Assembly: GCA_023412665.1 (NCBI GenBank)
Contig: JAEZCA010000055.1
Coordinates: 1 to 59,961 of the forward strand
From: Bacillota bacterium
GTDB taxonomy: Bacteria; Bacillota; Clostridia; Acetivibrionales; DTU013
DNA length: 59,961 bases
Direction of reading: 5' to 3'
A program made the position numbers and the translations under genes. The number at the start of each line of letters is the position of its first letter. Position 1 is the stretch's first letter. Below, one piece after another: positions 24,784 to 33,362 of this stretch. The notes beneath the pieces were generated by a model. The model had not been told where the DNA came from. It searched no databases and saw nothing but the letters and a program-made list of their open reading frames with translations.

Positions 24784-25155
24784 ATGGAGAAAACGATAAA
24801 GGTGATAATGGTGGAACCGATGAAAGAACCCTATCCTGCTGATGTTGAAAACACTTTGGAAGGATTGCAGAAGGCGGTTGGAGGATATATTGAAACGGTA
24901 TATCTGGAGGATTATGTTGTGCTGGTCTGCAATGAAGAGGGAAAGCTGATCGGGCTTCCTGGCAACCGTTCTCTTGGAAACGACATCATTGCTGGTACAT
25001 TTTTTGTAGCTGGCAGCAATGATGATGGTGATTTTGTGTCGCTGACTGAGGATAAAATCCGGCAGTACAGTGATCGATTTCAAAAGCCGGAAGCCTTCAC
25101 CCAGGAACAGGTGGAGGATGCCTCCGCTATATTTTCATTAGATTTTAGCGTATGA
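24784..25155 (+). CDS. DUF3846-like protein
   Basis: 123 residues. The KVIMVEPMKEPY start, the Leu-Gly-Leu-Gln-Lys-Ala-Val-Gly-Gly-like segment and GLPGNRSLGNDIIAGTFFVAG match the DUF3846 family of mobile-element proteins as I remember it. Function unknown. Ribosome binding site AGGAGG upstream. Confidence 0.65.
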   Translation: MEKTIKVIMVEPMKEPYPADVENTLEGLQKAVGGYIETVYLEDYVVLVCNEEGKLIGLPGNRSLGNDIIAGTFFVAGSNDDGDFVSLTEDKIRQYSDRFQKPEAFTQEQVEDASAIFSLDFSV

Positions 25156-25170
25156 AAGGAGTAAAGCTTC

Positions 25171-25425
25171 ATGAAAAAAACTAATGTACAGATCAGCTTT
25201 GAAGCTGAAAAGCTTCGTGCTATCCACCAGTACATGAAAGATGAAACAGAACTGCAGGCCGAACTGGACACTTTGCTGCAAACACTGTATGAAAAGCACG
25301 TTCCCGCTCCTGTCCGGGAGTACATCGAAAGCCGGGATAAAAGCGTGACGGACGCCCCTATGCGCAGCACCCGCCCAACAGCTTCTTCAGGACAGAGTAG
25401 TCCAGATGCGGACAGTGAGAAATAA
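25171..25425 (+). CDS. DUF6103-like small protein, paralogue of the one at 23037
   Basis: 84 residues: helical first 55 residues with a PAPVREYIESRDK block aligned with VPLNVREYVESRLE of the earlier protein, then a short Ser/Pro-rich tail without the Met-rich end. Likely a second copy produced by duplication within the ICE. The ribosome binding site AAAGGAG lies 9 nt before the ATG. Confidence 0.55.
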   Translation: MKKTNVQISFEAEKLRAIHQYMKDETELQAELDTLLQTLYEKHVPAPVREYIESRDKSVTDAPMRSTRPTASSGQSSPDADSEK

Positions 25426-25633
25426 CAACCTGCAAACGCGCGTGTTGCCTCCTGTATGCCCCTGTGTCGCGCTTTGACAGCAGGGGTGGCATCGTAACAC
25501 TTGTGGGCAGGACAACGCCTTTTGTTGAGGCTTTGTGACGGAGCTTGAGAGGACAAAAACCATCCTCCGGACAGAGCCTTATAAAAGCCGCTTTGAGGGG
25601 TGAACCGAGGGGTTGAATTCCATGCAGGTTAAA

Positions 25634-25662
25634 GGCAGGTGGTCGCTATGCGACCTCCTGCC
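25634..25662. repeat. Strong hairpin in candidate oriT
   Basis: Arms GGCAGG-T-GGTCGC and GCGACC-T-CCTGCC pair over 12 of 13 positions (a T/T mismatch in the middle) around a TAT loop. Could be an extruded recognition structure for transfer proteins; no T-run follows, so it is not a classical terminator. Confidence 0.7.
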
Positions 25663-25674
25663 CCCTCACACCGC

Positions 25675-25687
25675 CCCGCAACGCGGG
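25675..25687. repeat. Small perfect hairpin in candidate oriT
   Basis: CCCGC and GCGGG flank an AAC loop. It lies 12 bp after the larger hairpin. Confidence 0.6.
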
Positions 25688-25708
25688 TCGGAGGCGTTCA
25701 CGAAGGTA

Positions 25709-25741
25709 CACCTGACATAGGTTTTGGGCACCTTTCAGGTG
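25709..25741. repeat. Inverted repeat near putative nick region
   Basis: CACCTGA (25709-25715) and TCAGGTG (25735-25741) are exact complements around 19 nt that include TAGGTTTTGGGCACC. Long-spaced inverted repeats of this kind next to a relaxase gene often sit beside nic, but this is inference. Confidence 0.45.
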
Positions 25742-25845
25742 GTTGGAATCTCTTATAAACCGACCTAAATGCAGAAAAATTTAGGATTTTCCGGGGTACA
25801 CCCGATAGGTGGTTCCTGAGCATTTTCAGAAAAGGAGGACTTCAT

Positions 25846-26253
25846 ATGACGGAAGAAACCAAAGACCGCATTCCGGTCTGGCTTTACCCCAGCACGCTTG
25901 AATGTATGGATGCGCTTTTAGAATTGGACAACTGCAAAAGCAGGAGCGAATTCATTGAAAAAGCTGTCCGTCTTTACAGCGGGTACATTGCGGGTGAGAA
26001 AGGCGCAATGTTTTTGCCGACCGCTATCACCTCGGCGATGTCCGGTATCGTCAGTACGACAGAAAACCGCATCGCCCGCGTGATGTTCAAGCTGGCTGTA
26101 GAGATGTCCATGATGATGAATATCCTGGCATCCACCGCAGACGTGGATGAAAATACCCTGCGGCGCTTGCGCGGGAAATGCGTTTCCGACGTGAAAAAAT
26201 CCATCGGCGCTGTGAACTTTGAGGATGTGGCTAAATTCCAAAAGGGTGAATAG
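25846..26253 (+). CDS. Ribbon-helix-helix relaxosome accessory protein (MobC-like)
   Basis: 135 residues. RIPVWLYPSTLECMDALLELDNCKSRSEFIEKAVRLY is split here into an N-terminal strand (residues 7-12) and two helices, the ribbon-helix-helix form with the SRSEFIEKA turn. A Met-rich C-terminal helix follows. Located just before the relaxase gene and after the candidate oriT, so it probably binds oriT and recruits the relaxase. AAGGAGG upstream. Confidence 0.72.
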   Translation: MTEETKDRIPVWLYPSTLECMDALLELDNCKSRSEFIEKAVRLYSGYIAGEKGAMFLPTAITSAMSGIVSTTENRIARVMFKLAVEMSMMMNILASTADVDENTLRRLRGKCVSDVKKSIGAVNFEDVAKFQKGE

Positions 26254-26255
26254 CC

Positions 26256-28880
26256 ATGCCAAGGATTATATTGAAATGCCGGTATATAAAAAATTCTGCG
26301 GTGCATTTGGAAAACGTGGTAGAGTACATTGCTACGAGGGAAGGAGTGGAAAAAATCTCGCCGGACATACGGATGTTGCCTGCAACACAAAAACAGGAGC
26401 AGTTCATTACGGATATCCTCTCGCAGTTCCCCGACTCGGTTGACTTGTTTGAATATGAGGATTACATGAAACAGCCGACTGTGGAAACTGCATCAGAATT
26501 CATTAGTGCGGTGCTGGACCAGAATCTGGATCAGTTGTCCCATCAAGAAGTCTACGTCAATTACATCGCGACCCGTCCCCGCGCGGAGAAGCTGGGAACT
26601 CACGGACTCTTCACTGACGCAGATACTCCGCTGGTACTGTCAAGAGTGATGTCGGAGATTGCTGAACATACAGGTAATGTGTGGACCCCCATCATTTCTC
26701 TGCGGCGGGAGGACGCCGTGCGGCTAGGTTATGATAACGCCGCCGCGTGGATGGCTCTCATCCGCAAGCAGCGGAATATGTTTGCCGAGCAGATGAAGAT
26801 TGCTCCGGAGAACCTGCGTTGGTACGCTGCCTTTCATAACGAGGGGCATCATCCTCACTGTCATATGCTGGTGTATTCTATCAATCCTCGTGAGGGATAT
26901 GTTACAAAGTCAGCTATTGATAAAATGCGAAGCAGTATGGCAAGGGAGATTTTTCAGCAGGATTTGATTCAGATATATTCCGAGCAGACCACTCAGAGGA
27001 ATGAGCTTGCTGAGAAAAGCCGTGAAGTCTTAAAAGAAATCATCGGCAGGATGAGCGGAAGCATATGCGAAAGTGAAACCATAGAGGCTCTGCTCTCACA
27101 TCTGGCGGAGAGGCTGAAGCATATCTCTGGCAAAAAGCAATACGGCTATCTCAAAGCGCCTCTGAAAACCGTTGTGGATAAAATTGTCGATGAGTTGGCG
27201 AAGGACGCTCGTGTCGCCGAAGCCTACGCAAAATGGCAAGAGCTTCGCAATGAAGTTCTGCGCACATACGTGGATAAGCTTCCCGATTCCGTTCTGCTTT
27301 CACAACAAAAGGAATTCAAGCACATTAAAAACATGGTGATTACAGAGGCGATGAACATCGGCGGTCACCATTTCTCCTTCGAGGGTGACGAGTCGGCGGA
27401 CGAGCTTCAAGCCTCAGTGGAATCCGATTCTCCTTTGCCGGTAGATGAATACCAAGCGGCTATTGATGAAGCTCCAGAGGACGATGAAGCTGATGTCGGA
27501 AATCCCCATATCAAATGGAGTGACCGCTTCAAAGAGGCTCGTACTTTCCTCTATGGCAGCGACGATACGGAGCCTGACTTCATGCAGGCTCTCCGTTTGT
27601 TTATGGAGGAAGCCGAAACCGGAAATGCTCTTGCCATGCATGACCTCGGCAGGATGTATGCTGACGGGCTTGGCGTCAACATGGATGCGGATATCGCATT
27701 TATTTGGTATGAAAAAGCTCTTTCCGCATTTATGGATATCGAAGCGGACAGCAACAGCCGGTATGTGGAATACCGCATCGGGAAAATGCAAGCGGCCGGA
27801 CTCGGAACAGAACAGGATTATGTAGAAGCGGCAGACTGGTTTGAAATGGCGGCTTCCCGAAATCATAAGTATGCCCAATATACTCTTGCCGGTCTGTACT
27901 ACCGAGGGCAGGGTGTAAGCCAGGACTACGAAATGGCGTTCCAGCTTTACGGTAAAGCTGCCGTCCAGCATGTTCCCTATGCCTATTACGAGCTGGCTAA
28001 GATGTACCGTGATGGTATCGGCACTGAGAAGAATACCGATGAAGCGGCGCTGAATTTTGAGAAAGCCTTTTATGGCTTCAAGCGTCTGGAGGAACAAAGC
28101 CATGACGATAAGCTCCAATACCGCCTCGGTCAGATGCTTTTTACAGGAACAGGAGCGGAAAAGGATATACCGGCAGCCATCGAATACCTTGAAAAGGCTG
28201 CACGGCTCGGCAACGTCCATTCTCAGTATATGTTGGGCAGGATTTATTCCGATACGGACAGCGGTCATGTGAATTCGGAGAAGGCTGTGGAATGGTTGAC
28301 AAAGGCTGCGGATAGCGGCAACAGCATGGCACAGTATGCCCTTGGCAAGCTCTATCGTGACGGTACTCATGTGGCGATGGATATCGGAAAAGCAGTGGAG
28401 CTGTTCACGAAAGCAGCGGAACAGAACAATTCGTTCGCCATGTATCAGTTGGGAAAGCTCTATCAGCTGGGAGAGGATGTTCCCAAGGATGTGGAGGCGA
28501 CTTTTAAATGGCTGACCAAATCCGCAGAGTTGGGTAACCAGTACGCGCAGTATGCTCTTGGGAAGCTATATCTCATAGGCAGAGATGTCCCACGTGACCG
28601 TGATGCCGCAGTGCGCTGGCTCACCCTCTCGGCTGAACAGGGCAACATTTATGCTCGGTTTTTCCTTGAGCATCTGGACTCCTTCCGTGATCCTTCCCTC
28701 TTTATGTCGGCAACAAGGCTTCTGCATCATTTAAGCCGGATATTCCGTGACGAGCAGAAAAGGCTCTCCGGCGGTCCTGGCATGCAGACAGACAGTAAGC
28801 TCCGCAGAAAAATACGCGAGAAGAAGATCACCCAAGGGCATGCGCCGGACGATCACGAGCTCAGACAAGCAACATATTAA
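26256..28880 (+). CDS. MobP-type relaxase fused to Sel1-like repeats
   Basis: 874 residues. The N-terminal relaxase domain (about 1-280) has the metal-binding His cluster in AFHNEGHHPHCHMLVYS near residue 192-208. The nucleophile Tyr is probably near the N-terminus (Arg-Tyr-Ile-Lys or Val-Glu-Tyr-Ile). It nicks oriT and pilots the strand to the recipient. From about residue 440 to 815 there are about nine Sel1-type repeats with the repeated pattern Ala-x-x-x-Leu-Gly-x-Leu-Tyr. These make a solenoid for protein contacts. Most similar to MobP3-type relaxases as I recall them. Confidence 0.85.
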   Translation: MPRIILKCRYIKNSAVHLENVVEYIATREGVEKISPDIRMLPATQKQEQFITDILSQFPDSVDLFEYEDYMKQPTVETASEFISAVLDQNLDQLSHQEVYVNYIATRPRAEKLGTHGLFTDADTPLVLSRVMSEIAEHTGNVWTPIISLRREDAVRLGYDNAAAWMALIRKQRNMFAEQMKIAPENLRWYAAFHNEGHHPHCHMLVYSINPREGYVTKSAIDKMRSSMAREIFQQDLIQIYSEQTTQRNELAEKSREVLKEIIGRMSGSICESETIEALLSHLAERLKHISGKKQYGYLKAPLKTVVDKIVDELAKDARVAEAYAKWQELRNEVLRTYVDKLPDSVLLSQQKEFKHIKNMVITEAMNIGGHHFSFEGDESADELQASVESDSPLPVDEYQAAIDEAPEDDEADVGNPHIKWSDRFKEARTFLYGSDDTEPDFMQALRLFMEEAETGNALAMHDLGRMYADGLGVNMDADIAFIWYEKALSAFMDIEADSNSRYVEYRIGKMQAAGLGTEQDYVEAADWFEMAASRNHKYAQYTLAGLYYRGQGVSQDYEMAFQLYGKAAVQHVPYAYYELAKMYRDGIGTEKNTDEAALNFEKAFYGFKRLEEQSHDDKLQYRLGQMLFTGTGAEKDIPAAIEYLEKAARLGNVHSQYMLGRIYSDTDSGHVNSEKAVEWLTKAADSGNSMAQYALGKLYRDGTHVAMDIGKAVELFTKAAEQNNSFAMYQLGKLYQLGEDVPKDVEATFKWLTKSAELGNQYAQYALGKLYLIGRDVPRDRDAAVRWLTLSAEQGNIYARFFLEHLDSFRDPSLFMSATRLLHHLSRIFRDEQKRLSGGPGMQTDSKLRRKIREKKITQGHAPDDHELRQATY

Positions 28881-28893
28881 AAGGAGGGCTCCC

Positions 28894-29067
28894 ATGCAGA
28901 AGCTACAATTAAAACATCTGCAGAAAAAAGAACCAATCCCTGAAAAAATAAAACCGGCGTCACTCAAACCATCCGCTCATCGGCGGGTGGCTTTTTTTCG
29001 CCGATGCGGGCTGGTCGCAGACTTCGTCTGCTGCTCGCCCATGCAACCTGGTAAGCGCAAACGCTGA
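28894..29067 (+). CDS. 57-residue basic small protein
   Basis: The ATG at 28894 follows AAGGAGGGC. The product starts QKLQLKHLQKKEPIPEKIK and ends with basic residues. The coding sequence contains a GC-rich inverted repeat (ATCGGCG...CGCCGAT around a T7 run). Either a small gene or a leader with a hairpin before the primase-like gene. No family recognised. Confidence 0.4.
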   Translation: MQKLQLKHLQKKEPIPEKIKPASLKPSAHRRVAFFRRCGLVADFVCCSPMQPGKRKR

Positions 29068-29085
29068 CAAAGGAGGTTTTGCAGT

Positions 29086-30519
29086 ATGGCATATATTCAT
29101 TTTACAGACGAACAAAAGCAACGAGCAAACTCTGTCGACCTGGTGGATTTCCTCCAGCGACAGGGTGAGCAGCTCATTCGCTCCGGACGGGAGTGGCGCT
29201 GGAAGCGCTTCGACAGCGTGACTGTGCGAGGCAATGAGTGGTTCCGCCACAGCCGTAAGGAGGGCGGTCACACCATTGATTTTGTTCAGCAGTTTTTTGA
29301 CATGAGCTTTCCCGAAGCGGTAACACTTCTCTTAGGCGACGAGTCCGGCGTAGAGTGGAACCAGACCTCCAAAAGCGCTCCTGCTCCCCGAAAGGACTTC
29401 GCGCTGCCTGAGGCCAATCCGGATATGCGCCGTGTGTTTGCTTACCTTATCAAGCAGCGTTTTATAGATAGAGATGTGTTGTCTCATTTCGCTCATGAAA
29501 AGCTGGTCTATGAGGATAAGGAATACCACAACGCAGTATTTGTGGGGCTGGATGAAAAGGGCGTCGCTCGTCACGCTCATAAGCGCGGTACCTATACGCA
29601 GGGAGAACCCTATAAGGGTAACGTGGAGGGCAGCGATCCGAAATACAGCTTTCATTGGATTGGAGAGAGCGACGTCCTCCATGTGTTCGAGGCGCCGGTG
29701 GATATGCTGTCCTTCATCACGCTGAACAAGAACGACTGGCAGCGGCACAGCTATGTGACACTGGACGGTGTCTCAGAACACGCCATGCTTCGTCAGCTGG
29801 AGCTGAATCCTCATCTGAAAAGTGTCGTGCTGTGCCTGGACCATGACGAAGCTGGCGTCGAAGCCACTGGTCGTCTGAAGGATATTCTGTCGGGCAAGGG
29901 TTACGCGGACATTTCTGTAATGCAGTCGCAGAATAAGGACTGGAACGAGGATTTGAAAGCCAGAAATGGCGTCAGTCCAATTCCGGCTCAGGAGCATCCC
30001 AAGCTGGTGCTGTTGCCAGCGGTTGTTGCCGTGCTGCACGATTTGTGCAAAGTCCTTTCGGCACAAAAAGACCTTGATTCCTTCCTGACGGAGTGTTATG
30101 AAACGGTGGAGCCGTTTCTGGCATCCGGTAAATCAGCGACGGAGAACGCGGAGGCTGTTCGGGAATGCCTACAGTGTATGGCGGCCGGTTCGCTTGCTGC
30201 CATGCAAAGGCAGCTCCGTCAGATGGAACAGCCTGTGACAACAGAGCAGCTCCTTCAAAAGCTGCAGTACAGCTACCGCCCGCATGAGGATAGAGGCTGG
30301 CTCAGGACTAAGATAGAACATATACGCCAAGATGTATCGGACATCGGCTGCCAACTCCAGGCATCGGGCATCCGTACCTTGGAGGATAAAGAACGCTTGC
30401 TGTCCTCATATAACCGACTTGTGCTGGACTGCGTCAAAGCCCTGCTCTTTGTCGAGCTGGAGCTGCCGAAGATGCTTCCGGCACAAGAGCAGGCGTCAAA
30501 TTTTATTATGGCCATGTAA
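29086..30519 (+). CDS. Toprim-domain primase-like protein (DUF3991)
   Basis: 477 residues. The first 85 residues look like the CHC2/DnaG zinc-finger fold but without the zinc cysteines (Val-Asp-Leu-Val-Asp-Phe-Leu and a Gly-Gly-His-Thr-Ile-Asp-Phe). A DUF3991 region follows, then a Toprim domain (HVFEAPVDMLSF near 205 and VLCLDHDEAGVEA near 248). Related proteins are carried by many ICEs and may prime the transferred strand. The end is SNFIMAM, another Met-rich terminus. Ribosome binding site AAAGGAGG. Confidence 0.75.
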   Translation: MAYIHFTDEQKQRANSVDLVDFLQRQGEQLIRSGREWRWKRFDSVTVRGNEWFRHSRKEGGHTIDFVQQFFDMSFPEAVTLLLGDESGVEWNQTSKSAPAPRKDFALPEANPDMRRVFAYLIKQRFIDRDVLSHFAHEKLVYEDKEYHNAVFVGLDEKGVARHAHKRGTYTQGEPYKGNVEGSDPKYSFHWIGESDVLHVFEAPVDMLSFITLNKNDWQRHSYVTLDGVSEHAMLRQLELNPHLKSVVLCLDHDEAGVEATGRLKDILSGKGYADISVMQSQNKDWNEDLKARNGVSPIPAQEHPKLVLLPAVVAVLHDLCKVLSAQKDLDSFLTECYETVEPFLASGKSATENAEAVRECLQCMAAGSLAAMQRQLRQMEQPVTTEQLLQKLQYSYRPHEDRGWLRTKIEHIRQDVSDIGCQLQASGIRTLEDKERLLSSYNRLVLDCVKALLFVELELPKMLPAQEQASNFIMAM

Positions 30520-30532
30520 AGGGGGAATCTAT

Positions 30533-32347
30533 TTGCAAGCATCACAAATAATCATCCTGATTGCCGCGGGGCTGACCATGTTCGGTGTTATCGGGTTGTT
30601 ATCGCTCATAGCGCATTACTACACTTTAAACGGCATTAAAAGCAAAACCGTTGGCGACGGTCAGCACGGTACGGCCCGTTGGGCGACAAAACAGGAGATG
30701 AAAAAGACATATACCGAAGTGCCGTATGAGCCTGAGAAATGGCGCAAGGGAGAAAGCCTGCCGAAAGCGCAGGGACTCATAGTCGGCTGGAGGAAAGCGT
30801 CGCTGTTTGACGATGCCGTGCCTCACGGATACGCGCTGGTGGATGATAACGATATCCACTGCCTGATGATCGGAGCGGCTGGCGTCGGTAAGACCGCCAA
30901 CTTTCTCTATCCCAATCTTGAATACGCCTGCGCCTGCGGTATGAGCTTCGTGACTACCGACACCAAGGGCGACCTCTACAGAAACTACGCCGGTATCGCG
31001 AAAGAGCATTACGGCTATGATGTAGCCGTCATAGACCTGAGAAACCCCACCCGCTCGGACGGAAACAATCTGCTCCATTTGGTCAACCGCTATATGGACG
31101 CTTACCTGAAAAATCCGGAGAACCTTGCGTACAAGGCTAGAGCGGAGAAGTACGCCAAGATCACCGCCAAGACCATCATATCCTCCGGAGGCTTTGATTC
31201 TGCTATGGCTGGACAAAACGCTTTCTTCTATGACGCGGCGGAAGGTCTGCTGACCTCCGTCATCCTGCTCATCGCGGAATACTGCGAGCCGAAGCAGCGG
31301 CACATCGTGTCGGTGTTTAAGCTCATTCAGGATCTGCTGGCTCCCAGCGGAGTCAAGGGCAGGACATTATTCCAGCTGCTCCTTGCACATCTGCCTGATA
31401 CACATAAAACAAAATGGTTTGCTGGAGCGGCACTCAACTCTGCGGAGCAAGCTATGCAAAGTGTTCTATCCACGGCTCTCTCAAGACTCAACGCTTTTCT
31501 GGATTCCGAGCTGGAGCAGATACTGTGCTTTGATACAGCCATTGACGCGGAGAAATTCTGTTCAAAGAAAAGCGCCATCTTTCTCGTTATGCCGGAGGAA
31601 GATAACACAAAGTATTTTATCATCAGCCTGATCGTCCAGCAGCTCTACCGTGAGATTCTATCGGTAGCCGACGAACATGGCGGAAAGCTTCCCAACCGCG
31701 TGATGATGTTCCTTGATGAAATCGGAACTATACCAAAAATAGAGTCTGCCGAGATGATGTTCAGCGCCAGCCGCTCACGCCGGGTGTCCATCGTCGCCAT
31801 CATACAGAGCTTCGCGCAGCTGGAGAAAAACTATGGCAGAGAAGGCTCCGCCATCATCATCGACAACTGCCAGGACACGGTGTTCGGCGGCTTTGCTCCC
31901 AATAGCGAATCAGCGCAGATTTTATCAAAAGCCATGGGAAGCAAGACTGTTATGAGCGGCTCGGTCAGCCGGGGGAAAAATGATCCGTCGCAGAGTCTGC
32001 AGATGATTGAGCGACCGCTGATGACGCCGGATGAGTTAAAGTCAATGCCCAAGGGGCATTTTATCGTCACAAAGACCGGAGCTTACCCCATGCGTACTCG
32101 CTTGAAGCTGTTTACGGAATGGGGGATCACCTTCGGCAAGCCTTATGATATTGCCGAGCAATCTGCCAGAGTGGTTAAATATGCTGACAGGCGAAAGGTA
32201 GAGGAAGAAATAATACGCCGCCATTCCGCATGTGTGGATGTGCCGGAAGAAGATACAGAAGCGGCTGCGACGGGCGGGCTTCTGCATTCGCAGGTTATGG
32301 AGCCGGATATGCCGTCCAGGGCAAAAGCACCTGTTCGGATTGAGTAG
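30533..32347 (+). CDS. virD4: VirD4/TraG type IV coupling protein
   Basis: About 604 residues. An N-terminal membrane helix (about 5-30) is followed by the nucleotide-binding motor. Walker A is GAAGVGKTANFLYPN near residue 115, TTDTKGDLYRNYAG follows near 143, and the Walker B MMFLDEIGTIPKIES region lies near 392. It links the relaxosome to the secretion channel. The TTG at 30533, 9 nt after AAAGGGGG, is the preferred start; the open frame continues upstream through the end of the previous gene but without a site. Confidence 0.9.
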   Translation: MQASQIIILIAAGLTMFGVIGLLSLIAHYYTLNGIKSKTVGDGQHGTARWATKQEMKKTYTEVPYEPEKWRKGESLPKAQGLIVGWRKASLFDDAVPHGYALVDDNDIHCLMIGAAGVGKTANFLYPNLEYACACGMSFVTTDTKGDLYRNYAGIAKEHYGYDVAVIDLRNPTRSDGNNLLHLVNRYMDAYLKNPENLAYKARAEKYAKITAKTIISSGGFDSAMAGQNAFFYDAAEGLLTSVILLIAEYCEPKQRHIVSVFKLIQDLLAPSGVKGRTLFQLLLAHLPDTHKTKWFAGAALNSAEQAMQSVLSTALSRLNAFLDSELEQILCFDTAIDAEKFCSKKSAIFLVMPEEDNTKYFIISLIVQQLYREILSVADEHGGKLPNRVMMFLDEIGTIPKIESAEMMFSASRSRRVSIVAIIQSFAQLEKNYGREGSAIIIDNCQDTVFGGFAPNSESAQILSKAMGSKTVMSGSVSRGKNDPSQSLQMIERPLMTPDELKSMPKGHFIVTKTGAYPMRTRLKLFTEWGITFGKPYDIAEQSARVVKYADRRKVEEEIIRRHSACVDVPEEDTEAAATGGLLHSQVMEPDMPSRAKAPVRIE

Positions 32348-32358
32348 GAGGTGAAGCT

Positions 32359-32625
32359 GTGGGTTACTTTACATCCGTTTATACCTCAGAGCTGCCGCAC
32401 CGGGCGAGAGCTGTCTATATGTACCTGCATGACCGTGCCGACAAGGATGGCAAATGCTACCCGGCGATTGGTACCATTGCCAGAGAGCTGAAGCTGTCCC
32501 GCAGCACAGTCAAACGTGCCATAACAGATCTTGAACAAAGCGGCCGTCTCCGTAAGGAGCAGCGCTGGAGAGAGAACGGCGGCAAGAGCAGTAATCTGTA
32601 CTACATCAAGCAGCCGGATTCCTGA
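32359..32625 (+). CDS. Winged-helix DNA-binding protein
   Basis: 88 residues with a GTG start after AGGAGG. Residues 15-75 give a winged-helix pattern (ARAVYMYLHDRADKDGKCYP, then GTIARELKLSRSTVKRAITDLE). It resembles the helix-turn-helix part of small replication-initiator or transcriptional regulators in ICEs. It may regulate transfer genes or initiate ICE replication. It is the last clear backbone gene, followed by a terminator. Confidence 0.7.
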   Translation: MGYFTSVYTSELPHRARAVYMYLHDRADKDGKCYPAIGTIARELKLSRSTVKRAITDLEQSGRLRKEQRWRENGGKSSNLYYIKQPDS

Positions 32626-32639
32626 AACAGCTAAAAAAT

Positions 32640-32664
32640 GACCTTCCCCGCCAAGGGGAAGGTC
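32640..32664 (+). terminator. Hairpin terminator at end of ICE operon
   Basis: GACCTTCCCC (32640-32649) and GGGGAAGGTC (32655-32664) pair perfectly around GCCAA. An A-run precedes it and no T-run follows, so it would terminate best on the opposite strand. It marks the boundary between GC-rich backbone and AT-rich cargo. Confidence 0.6.
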
Positions 32665-32829
32665 TGCCATGCTTATGGACTATGGAAGGGTTCATGATGA
32701 ACCGTGAAGGAGAACTTATCACCCTAAGAAGATATAACATCAGAAAAAGAACATAAAATAATAACTATCCGTTTTATTGGATACTAAATATGATATAGTT
32801 TTAATATTCTGATAATTTTATCTGCAGCA

Positions 32830-33060
32830 GGATTGCTGTATACAACAAAAGCATATTTCTAACGATACTGAAAAGGCTTTAGGAATCAGAGGGGGTGTAG
32901 GAGGTGGCCAACTAAACAGAGGAAATCAGAAGGTATATCTTTCAATACGGCAACAGGCCAAGAAAGATGGGTATACAACAAAGGATATTCACGCTGGAGA
33001 TATGAAAAGGGAAATGGGCTTAGGCAACATGCTATTCAAAATATGATGACTTTTGTATAA
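32830..33060 (+). pseudogene. Frameshifted gene fragment, unidentified
   Basis: One frame reads coherently through QLNRGNQKVYLSIRQQAKK and DIHAGDMKREMGLGN, then needs a frame change to continue as HAIQNMMTFV and a stop at 33058-33060. There is no start codon with a ribosome binding site. It looks like a decayed gene at the cargo boundary; the family was not recognised. The remainder of 32665-32830 is AT-rich with no feature seen. Confidence 0.4.
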
Positions 33061-33062
33061 AC

Positions 33063-33362
33063 ATGTCCGTTCATACTGATTCCATTACTTCGTATCCGGA
33101 TATTACCACGGAACCAATAAAGAAGATTTATAAAGTGGAAATAGAGGATACAAATTTGGAGTCTCCTATCGTATATTTATTACAGGAATATTTGTTTTAT
33201 AACTCAATACATAAGGACGTTTTATATGATGGGGGGATATACCCTACAGTTTATTTTTGCTTAGAATGGGTTACAGAATATGTTTCTAATATCATTGATC
33301 ATGCCAATGGCCATAAGCCAATCAAAGTTACAATTGAATCGGGTTTAGATTCAGGCTATTAA
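33063..33362 (+). CDS. Short hypothetical protein, possible HATPase-fold remnant
   Basis: 99 residues. The C-terminal part contains CLEWVTEYVSNIIDHANGHK, which resembles the N-box of GHKL/RsbW-type ATPases (Glu...Asn-x-x-x-His). The protein stops straight afterwards, so the ATP lid and later boxes are absent. No clear ribosome binding site precedes the ATG. Probably a truncated remnant; a stand-alone function is doubtful. Confidence 0.35.
   Translation: MSVHTDSITSYPDITTEPIKKIYKVEIEDTNLESPIVYLLQEYLFYNSIHKDVLYDGGIYPTVYFCLEWVTEYVSNIIDHANGHKPIKVTIESGLDSGY

Larger units (their letters stand above)
25426..25845 (+). other. Hairpin-rich non-coding region, candidate oriT
   Basis: 420 bp without a credible gene, directly upstream of the ribbon-helix-helix accessory gene and the relaxase gene, where oriT normally lies. 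It holds two strong hairpins (25634-25662 and 25675-25687) and a longer inverted repeat (25709-25741). There is also a GGTACAC(C/T)... motif present twice (from 25705 and from 25795), each followed by ATAGGT. The nick site cannot be assigned by eye. Confidence 0.5.

Noticed and set aside
24780..25083. Antisense frame on the - strand of the DUF3846-like gene
   Set aside because: No start signal; the + strand gene has a good AGGAGG and family-like motifs.
27414..28370. 318-codon - strand open frame opposite the relaxase Sel1 repeats
   Set aside because: Produced by the periodic Sel1 repeat codons; no start signal and no domain.
27580..28670. Periodic repeats at DNA level suggesting CRISPR or VNTR
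   Set aside because: They are degenerate protein-level Sel1 repeats of about 36 residues with no identical repeat or spacer structure.
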